Below are positions 23,223 to 31,061 of a DNA stretch of 33,142 nucleotides, one piece after another. Numbering within the stretch: position 1 is the stretch's first letter; each line of letters starts with the position of its first letter. A program made the position numbers and the translations under genes. This stretch comes from Akkermansia sp. (GTDB taxonomy: Bacteria; Verrucomicrobiota; Verrucomicrobiia; Verrucomicrobiales; Akkermansiaceae): contig JAFVQN010000011.1 of the NCBI GenBank assembly GCA_017504805.1, positions 1 through 33,142 on the forward strand, given 5' to 3'. A model generated the notes under the pieces. That model made no database searches and was not told the origin of the DNA. It saw only the letters and a program-made list of their open reading frames with translations.

Positions 23223-26200
23223 TCAGAATGTATACGAAGCGCCCACGTTGGCACGATGCTCTCTGGAGTCCTCCATGGCATTGTAGCTATAGTTGGCGCT
23301 GGCGCTCCAGCGGTCGCTGATGCGGTAGGTGGCACCGGCCTCAATGCCCATGCCCTGGCGGCCGGGGTTCTCACCGCTGCCGCGCAGGCCATCCATCTCG
23401 ATAACCGGGTTGCTGCGCACCATATCGTTGATATAGCGGAGCTCGCCATTCAGCACCAGCTTCTCGCAGCCCGGGCGGGCAATGGCGATTGTGCAGCCCT
23501 TGGCATCAGAAACCACCTCACTGGCCGGGGTACCCCAGGCCACGTAGCGGACGCCGACACCCACTTCACCGCGCAGGTTCTGGATGGAGCCGCTCTTCAC
23601 GCCACGGGACGTATCAGACTCGGTGGCAAAGTATTCCAGCCCGCCAAAAGCGTTCATGCTCAGGCGGCCGGTCAGCTTCTTATTCCAGTTCAGGCGGGTA
23701 TTGAGCTGCAGGCTGTCCTGCTCCCACTTCAGATTCTGCCACTCTGAATCAGTACGGCCGTATGCGGCCACCCAATCCAGGCTCAGGCTGCTGGTGCTGC
23801 CCAGCTTCTTCAGGCCGTGCTCGCCGTACAGCGCCACATACTCGCCCTCCTGGTCAGCATCAGTCAGACCGCTGGGGGATACCTCACCCTCCGTGTAACC
23901 GAAGGCAATACCCACCGTGCTGTCGGCACCAATCCTGGTATCCACACCCACGGCGGCGCCCTTCACGTCGATATCGGAACCGTCCAGGTCATTGTAAGCT
24001 CCCAGGGCAGATACCCACACCGTGCCGCGGCCGTCGGCAATGCAACCCGTGTTCGAGCGCTGACCACGCACTGTGTTCACGAATGCGCGGCTCGCCGTGG
24101 CAATGCCCCAGTTGGTCTGGGCGGCTGCATCAGCCTGGCGCTGGTCGAAAATGCCCGTCAGCAGAACTTCCGTGCCATCGCACACATAAACGCCATAGCC
24201 ATAGCTCAGGGTCACATACCCCGTATCTGCATCTGCGCCGGTGCTGTCAACCATGTCTCCTTCCACGCACATAATCAAATCGCCAACGGCATAGCCGAGG
24301 CCGGTGAGGATGATGCGGGAGCCGCTGCCGAGTGTCAGGCTGCGCCCCACATTCAGAATCACGCCGCGGTTCAGGATGATGCTGCCGTCCGGGTTCACCT
24401 CCAGGTCGGCATCAACGGTGGCATCTGCGCCCACCACTTCAATGGTGTTCACAGCCAGGCGCTCATCCGCCAGGGCCTCAATCGAGCCGCCGTTCACCAT
24501 GGTCACCTTGTTGGCCCGGGCGTTGCCGTCCAGCTTCAGGTTGCCGCTCACATCCACATTACCCGTGTAGGCATCTGCCCCGCAGAGGGTGCAGCCTTTC
24601 ACATTGATGTAGTTGCCGACCGTGAAACCTGCCAGGTCCAGTGTGCCGTGCTCCTTCAGCACCACATCGCCTGTACCCAGGGCGCCGGCGCTGCCCAGAA
24701 CCAGTTTCGTACCCTGGCCCTTGATTTCCGTTCCGCCGGTGTGCGTATTGGTACCAGTCAGGGTATTCACCCCGGATTCCACCTGCACAGCAGTAGTGCC
24801 GCTCAGCTCACCTGTGATAGCGGCTCCCTGAGCCTTCACCACACCAGCCACTGCCTTCAGCGACTCCACATCCGCATCAGCAATCAGCACACCTTCCTGC
24901 ATTTCCACAGTCACAGCACCTGTTTCCCCGGCGCTGGTGCGAACACGGTCAATATCCGACATGAGCACCTCGTGAGAGGCATCTGCAATGAGGTAATGGC
25001 CGAAGTCGATATTACCCGCCTTACCAGAGGTGGACAGATTATATTTCTGACCGTTGACCTCGACGGAAGCGACACCATCCAGGGAAAGCGTACCGCCATT
25101 GACGTTCTTCACAACCACAATCACTGAATCACCCTCACGAAGGAACCCATTGTTACCCTCGTTGCCCTTCACGCAGATGCGAGTGGAATCATTCGTCTCC
25201 GTTATGAAGTTGCTTCCGGAGTAAGTACCACTCATGGAGAGTGAGCCTTCATTCTGAATGCTGCCTGAAAGTTCTGCGGTCACGCCTTCTGCACTCAGGG
25301 AACTCTCACCCTTGGTGATGACCTGGCTTCCCTTGAGGGCATTGGCATTCGTAAGCGTCACATCAGCACCATCAATAGTGGTTGGACCACTGTAATCATT
25401 GTTACCAGAAATGGTCGCATCGTCAGTAATGGTCACGATGGAAGCACCCTCAATCGTGGCTGCCACCTCACCGCCGGAAATAGTCACCTTGGTATCCTCC
25501 AGATTACCATTCACCGTTCCCTGCTCCACCACCAGCTCACCACCAGTTGCGGTCACCGCAACCGCGCTACCTGAATCCATAGTCAGCCTGCCGGTCTCCA
25601 TTTCCACGGTATCGAGCTGATTGCCGCTGGCATCCACCAGTTCGCTGAGTTTGGCACCATCCGGATTAGACGCACTCAGACTCTCATTGATGTAGTAGGT
25701 CGTATAGTCCACCAAGGAGGCAAGGCCGCTGCTGAGCAGAATATAATCAGTGCTGTCAATCGTAACCGTGGTTCCCTCACCCACAATGAGGCTGGCGTCG
25801 GTTCCTTCATTGGAAACCACGCGGTAAGAAGTACCAGCTGTACGCTTGAAACCATCACCATCACCTGCAAGGCTGCCGTCTATATCAACATAGGCGTCCG
25901 TAACTGTTTCCTGAACCAGATTGCTGGCACTGAATGCCCCCTGCATCGTCAGGGTTCCGGTGTTCGTGATGGCTCCAGGCAGATTAGCCGTTCCCCCGTC
26001 CACAGCAGCAATCAATGCGCTGGTGCCGGAGGTCTGGATTTTGGAACCCGTGGCCGGCGTGCCGCCTAAGGCATTGGCATGCGTCAGGGTCACGCTCGCA
26101 TCTTTGACCTTAGTGCCGTAGGTATAGCTGTTATCGCCACTCAATGTAACATCTTCGCCGCTGATATCCAGCCCCGTAAGAAGCCCCTTGGCGGCATTGG

Positions 26201-28079
26201 TATCGCTAATTTTATCCTCGACTACTCCACCTTCTGTAATCTTTATCCACGGATTGTAGATGAGACTGCCACTCAGCACAACATTGCCGGTTGCGTCCTT
26301 TTCCAGCTTCGTTGAAGTTCCTACACTCCAGTGGCGGGAATCGCTGCCTGCCACATCACCCACGCCAAGAGTGCCCTTGAGCGCAGTTGTGTCGACCGAC
26401 GAGCCCGCTGCCACATTGGCAACGAGAACATCTTCAAATGCAATTTCCTTATTATCAGAACCGGTCACATCCTTAATCGTCTGATTATTGAAATAATCCG
26501 ACGTAAAACCGATACCTAATGTACTGCCTTCAGCCATAGTCCAGCCGGTCACGGTATTCGTGCCAGTATCCGCAGCCCCTACGTTGATAGCAGCTTGAGT
26601 GCCATCGAGTGTAACGTTCAGCTTACCCCCGGCGGTGACATTCAACGCACCAGTGGTAGTGGAATCCGTTGTACCAATGACAATTGTGCCGTTATTATCG
26701 ACCTCGCTACCAGATGCCAGAGTCAATTCTGTGGTGGTAAGCTTAGTGCCGGCATCCAACTTCAGTTTCGATGTACCAGTCACCTCAACAGCTCCGGCCT
26801 TAATGGAGGGTGTAATACCATCGCGGCTGTACAAATGCAGAGTTCCGCTACCAGTCAGGCTGATGTTGTATGTTCCCGTTGCTGCGTAGGTCGTCGGGTA
26901 TTTCGTCACGCCAGAGTATGTGTGCTGCTTATTGCCACCGCCCAGAGTAATGGTACCTGAGCCAGTCTGCGTGATGTTAATCGTCCCTTTTGAGCCGATA
27001 GAGGCACCATAGTTAAGGGTGATGGAGCCACTACCGCTCTGGGTGATATCAAAGGTAACAGCCCCGCTACCCTTAATCTGTCCTATTGATAATGAAGCAC
27101 TACCGCTCTGGGTGATAGTGTTGGTATCTGTTCCTGAAAATTGAAGATAATCCCGGAATGTCATCGTTCCTCCACTCTGGGTAATCGTCATGCCGGATTT
27201 GGCGTATGAATAACCCAAGGCTTCAAATTTACCCGAATCCTGGGTAATCGTTATGGCAGAACCTGAAGATCCGAAAACATTGACAATGTGAGATGTCGTG
27301 GTGTTGTTATGCTTACTGTGGGTACGGCCCATTTCGACAACAGCATTATTTTTCAATGTCAGGCTATTGGCAATTTTTACCGCCTTGAAGGAAGTCGGAT
27401 CACTTGCCGTCAAGGCCGACCAGGAACTATTGCCGCTATATTGATCCTTATGAAACGAAACCTTACCGCCATCCACTTCCAAATCGCCGATGATGGCGGC
27501 CGTGGCCTGCAAATTCGTGACCGTACCAGTACCATCCCCCTTCACCACTACCTTATCTGCCTTCAGTGCAGAGTAATGATCCGTATAGCTGGAAGCAGAG
27601 CCCTTAGTAACATTCCCATCCGCATCCACTTTATCTGTGCGCGTCTGAACCTTGTACTGACCACCAATTGCAAGCTGGGCAGAACCGTTCAGCGTGAGGG
27701 TACCATTCACCGTCAGCATGTTCGAGAATTCCATGTTACCGGTATATTCCATGTTGGTACCGACAACAGCATTGGTATCCTTATCCTTCTGCGTTACCTT
27801 CACAACGAAGCAACCATCACCGTTATCATACTGAATCAGGTTACCGGAAGAACTAAAATGGCCCAACTTATCGCCACTGTTAAGCACCAAATCCCCATCA
27901 TGCGTCACCACATTGTCCTTGGGGTTCAGGTTTTTGTCACCTCCACCTATTTCGTACATCTTGTTGCCGTTGGCATCTGTTGTATACGAAAGAGTGGCAG
28001 CCTGTGTATAATGGGAAGTCATGCCACATACAACGGCAAGCAAAGCCACGCGGAGTAGTTTAGGTAAATGAAGTTTCAT
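23223..28079 (-). CDS. Large type V autotransporter with PATR-type passenger repeats
   Basis: 1618 residues. Signal peptide MKLHLPKLLRVALLAVV...TQA, then a long Ser/Thr/Gly-rich passenger predicted to fold as a beta-helix. At about residues 275-380 it has five short repeats around ITQSGSG. Three larger repeats of the autotransporter-associated beta-strand kind start near 650, 893 and 1111 (NSYTYGTKV, NDYSGPTTI, NTHTGGTEI), each followed by a related block of about 220-240 residues. The last roughly 288 residues form the outer-membrane beta barrel (VWVSALGAYNDLDGSDI ... ANVGASYTF), ending in Phe as required for BAM insertion. It is a surface-exposed or released protein; adhesion or mucus contact is a guess. 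Upstream is a putative invertible promoter segment (28152-28322); no clear Shine-Dalgarno. Confidence 0.93.
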   Translation of the reverse strand: MKLHLPKLLRVALLAVVCGMTSHYTQAATLSYTTDANGNKMYEIGGGDKNLNPKDNVVTHDGDLVLNSGDKLGHFSSSGNLIQYDNGDGCFVVKVTQKDKDTNAVVGTNMEYTGNMEFSNMLTVNGTLTLNGSAQLAIGGQYKVQTRTDKVDADGNVTKGSASSYTDHYSALKADKVVVKGDGTGTVTNLQATAAIIGDLEVDGGKVSFHKDQYSGNSSWSALTASDPTSFKAVKIANSLTLKNNAVVEMGRTHSKHNNTTTSHIVNVFGSSGSAITITQDSGKFEALGYSYAKSGMTITQSGGTMTFRDYLQFSGTDTNTITQSGSASLSIGQIKGSGAVTFDITQSGSGSITLNYGASIGSKGTINITQTGSGTITLGGGNKQHTYSGVTKYPTTYAATGTYNISLTGSGTLHLYSRDGITPSIKAGAVEVTGTSKLKLDAGTKLTTTELTLASGSEVDNNGTIVIGTTDSTTTGALNVTAGGKLNVTLDGTQAAINVGAADTGTNTVTGWTMAEGSTLGIGFTSDYFNNQTIKDVTGSDNKEIAFEDVLVANVAAGSSVDTTALKGTLGVGDVAGSDSRHWSVGTSTKLEKDATGNVVLSGSLIYNPWIKITEGGVVEDKISDTNAAKGLLTGLDISGEDVTLSGDNSYTYGTKVKDASVTLTHANALGGTPATGSKIQTSGTSALIAAVDGGTANLPGAITNTGTLTMQGAFSASNLVQETVTDAYVDIDGSLAGDGDGFKRTAGTSYRVVSNEGTDASLIVGEGTTVTIDSTDYILLSSGLASLVDYTTYYINESLSASNPDGAKLSELVDASGNQLDTVEMETGRLTMDSGSAVAVTATGGELVVEQGTVNGNLEDTKVTISGGEVAATIEGASIVTITDDATISGNNDYSGPTTIDGADVTLTNANALKGSQVITKGESSLSAEGVTAELSGSIQNEGSLSMSGTYSGSNFITETNDSTRICVKGNEGNNGFLREGDSVIVVVKNVNGGTLSLDGVASVEVNGQKYNLSTSGKAGNIDFGHYLIADASHEVLMSDIDRVRTSAGETGAVTVEMQEGVLIADADVESLKAVAGVVKAQGAAITGELSGTTAVQVESGVNTLTGTNTHTGGTEIKGQGTKLVLGSAGALGTGDVVLKEHGTLDLAGFTVGNYINVKGCTLCGADAYTGNVDVSGNLKLDGNARANKVTMVNGGSIEALADERLAVNTIEVVGADATVDADLEVNPDGSIILNRGVILNVGRSLTLGSGSRIILTGLGYAVGDLIMCVEGDMVDSTGADADTGYVTLSYGYGVYVCDGTEVLLTGIFDQRQADAAAQTNWGIATASRAFVNTVRGQRSNTGCIADGRGTVWVSALGAYNDLDGSDIDVKGAAVGVDTRIGADSTVGIAFGYTEGEVSPSGLTDADQEGEYVALYGEHGLKKLGSTSSLSLDWVAAYGRTDSEWQNLKWEQDSLQLNTRLNWNKKLTGRLSMNAFGGLEYFATESDTSRGVKSGSIQNLRGEVGVGVRYVAWGTPASEVVSDAKGCTIAIARPGCEKLVLNGELRYINDMVRSNPVIEMDGLRGSGENPGRQGMGIEAGATYRISDRWSASANYSYNAMEDSREHRANVGASYTF
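26941..27255 (-). repeat. Five short tandem-like repeats in the autotransporter passenger
   Basis: Codons for ITQDSG, ITQSGG, ITQSGSA, ITQSGSG and ITQTGSG recur every 22-26 residues. At DNA level the blocks share CTCTGGGTGAT-like sequence. Such ladders fit successive turns of a beta-helix and could change copy number by slippage or recombination. Confidence 0.65.
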
Positions 28080-28151
28080 AAGTCGATATAATCAGGTTAG
28101 GATTGATACATGCAGCCACTCTTCATGAGCGACCTTCACCTAGTAGCGTAT

Positions 28152-28322
28152 CGCATTTTGTATGCGATGTACAGCAAAAATTGCGCTATGCGCTAAAAGT
28201 AACAGCATTAGGCTTGGATAAACAGGCTGTATTACGTATTGAATAGCGAAGATGTAATGTTTGCAACTTATTATTAGATAATAGTTAATAGTAATCAAAT
28301 TGTACATCGCATACAAAAAGCG
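28152..28322. promoter_or_regulatory. Putative invertible promoter segment upstream of the autotransporter
   Basis: The arms 28152-28173 and 28301-28322 are inverted copies, 21 of 22 matching, with an 18-bp perfect core TTTTGTATGCGATGTACA. They enclose 127 bp of AT-rich DNA. The outer part of each arm has its own dyad, CGC-T around TTTGT and ATGCG, as at recombinase core sites. Inside are TTGGAT-17-TATTGA on the plus strand (28214-28242) and TTGATT-16-TAATAA on the minus strand (28298-28271), so either orientation might drive the autotransporter, 73 nt away. No invertase gene is in the window. Inversion is inferred from architecture. Confidence 0.55.
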
Positions 28323-28348
28323 GAGCTCCAGAAAAAAAACTGGGCTCC
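28314..28348 (-). terminator. Terminator-like hairpin abutting the inverted repeat
   Basis: On the minus strand GGAGCCCAG, a loop of eight T, CTGGAGCTCC (9 bp with one bulged A), then CTTTTTG. The T-run is shared with the right arm of the inverted repeat. It would shield the segment from transcription coming from the RRM gene. Confidence 0.5.
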
Positions 28349-28452
28349 ACCTTGAAAGAAAAGGGCAACAGAGGCGGAATCAGGCGTCAGAAATGCCCTC
28401 CGCGGCAATTCCCACCCCCTCAAAAATGCGGCACCAGACAGGCTTGAGAGCA

Positions 28453-28491
28453 ACAAAAGCGGAGCGGGGCCTGGGGGAGGCACCCGCTCCG
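28453..28491 (-). terminator. Terminator of the RRM gene
   Basis: 9-bp stem CGGAGCGGG/CCCGCTCCG (28483-28491 with 28460-28468), 14-nt loop, followed on the minus strand by CTTTTG. The gap 28080-28522 otherwise holds only the invertible segment and a second hairpin. Confidence 0.7.
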
Positions 28492-28522
28492 GGAAAGGGG
28501 ATTGATTTGGGGAAGAAATGCT

Positions 28523-29176
28523 TTATTCTGCCGCGGGAGTTTCCGGCTCAGCAGGAGCCTCTGCGGGCTTTTCTGCCGGGGCGGGCTCGGCAGGCTTATC
28601 GGCCTGCTCCGGGCGTTCGCTGGCGGCGCTCACCACGAGTTCGCGGCCCATGAAGGGCTGGCCATGGAGCACTTCAGCGGCGCGCTGGGCATCCTCAAGC
28701 AGCTGCATTTCCACAAAGGCATAGCCCTTGCTCTTGTACGTGCGGGTGTTGTAGATGATTTCCACGCTGCGCACATTGCCGAAGCCCTTGAAGAGGTCCT
28801 CCAGCTCAGCCTCGGTGGCCTCATAGGAGAGGTTACCCACATAGAGGCGGGCATTGCGGGTGGGAGAGACGGAGGCGGGGCGGCGGCGCTTTTCCTGACG
28901 GGCAGCGGGATTGCCCCCCTGGTTGCTGCGGCCTTTGGCCACGCGCACGTTTTCCTTGGGCTTGCGTTTGTTGGTGTTGATGCGGTTGTCCTTATCCTTG
29001 CCGGCATCCTTCTTCCTGCCAAAACCAAAGAAGCCGAGAATGCGTTGCAACAGGGAGGGCTTGGGAGCCGGAGTCTCCTGCGCACGCGGCATACGGCGGC
29101 GATAGGGGCGACCCTTGTTATTACGGCGGCGGCGGGCTCCCTGCCCCTGCCGGCCTTGCGTATAGTGTTCAGCCAT
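28523..29176 (-). CDS. RRM RNA-binding protein with basic N-terminus and acidic/Pro tail
   Basis: 217 residues. A single RNA-recognition motif lies at about 109-186: RNP2 LYVGNL (111-116) and RNP1 KSKGYAFVEM (148-157), with aromatic residues Tyr112, Tyr152 and Phe154 suited to base stacking. The first 105 residues are very basic and disordered-looking (Arg/Lys/Gly/Asn-rich); the last 30 are Ala/Pro/Glu-rich. Single-RRM proteins of cyanobacteria and other bacteria bind RNA and often respond to cold, but most lack such a long basic extension. It likely acts as an RNA chaperone or in RNA localisation. The gene stands alone between an inverted-repeat element and its terminator. Confidence 0.88.
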   Translation of the reverse strand: MAEHYTQGRQGQGARRRRNNKGRPYRRRMPRAQETPAPKPSLLQRILGFFGFGRKKDAGKDKDNRINTNKRKPKENVRVAKGRSNQGGNPAARQEKRRRPASVSPTRNARLYVGNLSYEATEAELEDLFKGFGNVRSVEIIYNTRTYKSKGYAFVEMQLLEDAQRAAEVLHGQPFMGRELVVSAASERPEQADKPAEPAPAEKPAEAPAEPETPAAE

Positions 29177-29353
29177 ATAAGTTATTGAATCGAATTATCG
29201 TATGGGAGAGTCATGCCCGGCTCTGCCTGTACATACCCGGCGGCCTGGGCATTATCACTTATTTCAGGGCACAGCATGCCCATAACTATGTTACTACACC
29301 GTCACCGCTTGGCAAGCCTAAACCACGCCAGCAGCAGAACTATTTTAAATTTT

Positions 29354-29611
29354 GCGGAATTACACAGTAAATACACCAATTTATTGCTCCGGCAATTAAA
29401 GAATATTGCTTGGACTCAACGACAAATTGGAATTTGGCGTTGTCGGAGCACGGGACTTTAGTCCCGAAATCACGGTGCATATAACCGGGACTGAAGTCCC
29501 GTGCTTCGAAAAGTTTCGCGCCAAATTACAATTTGACCGTCACCACCAATACGGATAACACATCAATCTTTAATTGCCACATCAATAAAGCAATTTACCA
29601 TGCAAATCCGC
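29354..29611. repeat. Long imperfect palindrome in the tolC-RRM gap
   Basis: The 479-nt gap 29177-29655 has no gene. Matching inverted blocks lie at increasing distance around a centre near 29480: GCACGGGACTTTAG/CTGAAGTCCCGTGC, GACAAATTGGAATTTGGCG (29421-29439)/CGCCAAATTACAATTTGAC (29519-29537), GGCAATTAAAG (29391-29401)/CTTTAATTGCC (29568-29578), TTTATTG/CAATAAA, GTAAAT/ATTTAC and a 15-of-19 outer block. The whole could fold back on itself over about 258 nt. I see nothing else in 29177-29353. Confidence 0.65.
29448..29504. repeat. Dispersed hairpin repeat, copy 2
   Basis: Arms GCACGGGACTTTAG (29448-29461) and CTGAAGTCCCGTGC (29491-29504), one G-U pair. It shares TGTCGGAGCACGGGACT and most of the following 45 bases with copy 1 at 22845-22908. 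Confidence 0.8.
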
Positions 29612-29639
29612 AATCGTATTGCAGAATTGCATGGTAAAT
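29593..29639. repeat. Hairpin directly after the outer-membrane factor gene
   Basis: Perfect 13-bp arms ATTTACCATGCAA (29593-29605) and TTGCATGGTAAAT (29627-29639), with an inner GCAAT/ATTGC stem. It lies 17 nt after the stop codon and could stabilise or end that transcript, though no T-run follows. Confidence 0.65.
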
Positions 29640-29655
29640 ACTTTTCAACAAGAAA

Positions 29656-31041
29656 TTATTTTTTCTCCAATTCGAGGGGCCAGCCGCCGCCCAGAGCGGT
29701 GCAGAGCTGGGCAAGTTTGAGGCGGATATTCTGGCGTGTGGAGATGATGTTGAGCTCAGATGAAAGCCAGGCACGCTCGGCAGAAGCGACGCTGAGGAAA
29801 TCAGCCATGCCTTCGTGATGCAGGCGCAGGGAAAGCTCGGCAGATTCCTTGTTAGCGGCGCAGGATGCCTCATATTGAGGCAGCTGGCTGGTGAGCTTGG
29901 CGTACTCGATGAGGCAGCCCTCCACCTCGGCAAAAGCGGCGAGCACCGTCTTGCGGTAATTCTGCATGCTGGTCAGCTGGTTGAGCTCCGCCTGTTTCAC
30001 AGACTCATTGAGCGCCACGCGGTTCAGCAGAGTCTGGCTGGCGGAGGCACCGAGGTTCCAGGTGCTGTTCTGCCAGAACTGGGAGAAATCCGTGCCAGCC
30101 CCGGCAGAGGTGCTGCCGGTGAGCGAGAGTTTCGGGAAGAGGTTGGCCACGCTCACACCGATGCGGGCGGTGGCGGCATGCAGGTCGCGCTCAGCCTTGA
30201 TGACATCCGGGCGGCGGCGCAGCAGCTCGCTGGGCAGCCCGGTGGGCACGCCCGGCACCAGGTTGTAGACCTTCTGCGGCGGCAACTTCAGCGCAATGTT
30301 ATCCACGGTGGTGCCCAGCAGGGTGGCCAGGGTAGTCTCGCAGTTGCGTATGGTGGCCTCCTGCGCCGGAATCTGGGCACGTGTAGAAGCGATGGTGGCG
30401 CGGGATTCCGAAAGGGCCAGTGCGCTTTCCATGCCAGTGGCGTGGCGCTCCTGGGTCACCTTGTAGGTGCGTTCCTGGTATTCAAGCTGTTCTATGGCAA
30501 TGCGGAGACTCTCCTTGGCCGAAATCCACTGGAAATAAGCCGCCGCAATGCTGGAAGCCAGCGCAGTGCGGGTAGCGGCGGCGGCGGCCTTGGTGGAACC
30601 CAGGGCGGCAGCGGCGGCCTCTACCTCGCGGCGGGTGCCACCCCAGATATCCGGGGTCCAGGAAGCCGAAAGCGCACCATTCCAGCGACCATGGGAGGTG
30701 GAGGTGGTGTAATCACCGCTGTTCGATCCGCCGAAACTCAGTCCCACGCTGGGGAAAAGCCCGCTGCGGGTGGAGCGCAGGGCGGACTCCGCCTTCTCAA
30801 TGGCCAGCGCGGCGCTCACCATATCCGGGTTGGCGGTGAAGCCCCCCTCAATCAGGCGGGTGAGCTGCGGGTCGCGGAAGCAGTGCCACCATTCATCCAG
30901 AGTAGTCTCACCAGCACCGGGCGGCAGGTTATTCACCCAGGTGGCGGGCAGTTCAGGAGCCGAGGCCCCCATGAAATCCGGGCCCATCATGCACGAACTC
31001 AGCATGAAACCGGCAAATGTAAGCGGTAGGATACGTTTCAT
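29656..31041 (-). CDS. TolC-like outer-membrane efflux lipoprotein, NodT family
   Basis: 461 residues. The signal peptide ends in the lipobox LSSC (Cys17), followed by MMGPDFMG, typical of NodT-type outer-membrane factors. Two long related helical halves with Ala/Glu/Ser-rich heptads (EKAESALRSTRSGLFPSVG, AATRTALASSIAAAYF, and later RIGVSVANLFPKLSLTGS) match the TolC tandem repeat. The DEWWHCFRDPQLTRLIE stretch and RRPDVIKAERDLHAATARIG are conserved in OprM/NodT proteins. It forms the outer-membrane channel for the exporter encoded just upstream (20 nt after the permease gene). It is the last gene of the operon. Confidence 0.92.
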   Translation of the reverse strand: MKRILPLTFAGFMLSSCMMGPDFMGASAPELPATWVNNLPPGAGETTLDEWWHCFRDPQLTRLIEGGFTANPDMVSAALAIEKAESALRSTRSGLFPSVGLSFGGSNSGDYTTSTSHGRWNGALSASWTPDIWGGTRREVEAAAAALGSTKAAAAATRTALASSIAAAYFQWISAKESLRIAIEQLEYQERTYKVTQERHATGMESALALSESRATIASTRAQIPAQEATIRNCETTLATLLGTTVDNIALKLPPQKVYNLVPGVPTGLPSELLRRRPDVIKAERDLHAATARIGVSVANLFPKLSLTGSTSAGAGTDFSQFWQNSTWNLGASASQTLLNRVALNESVKQAELNQLTSMQNYRKTVLAAFAEVEGCLIEYAKLTSQLPQYEASCAANKESAELSLRLHHEGMADFLSVASAERAWLSSELNIISTRQNIRLKLAQLCTALGGGWPLELEKK

Positions 31042-31061
31042 ACGAAAAAGGAATTAAGGGG

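Noticed and set aside
23817..25127. Plus-strand frame of 436 codons inside the autotransporter
   Set aside because: Antisense shadow of the repetitive passenger and barrel; no motif.
26941..27255. Possible CRISPR array in the ladder of similar blocks
   Set aside because: The blocks are in-frame protein repeats with related, not unique, spacers.
28295..28653. Open frames of 62 and 117 codons in the invertible-promoter gap
   Set aside because: They overlap terminators, the repeat arm and the RRM gene; no domain, no Shine-Dalgarno.
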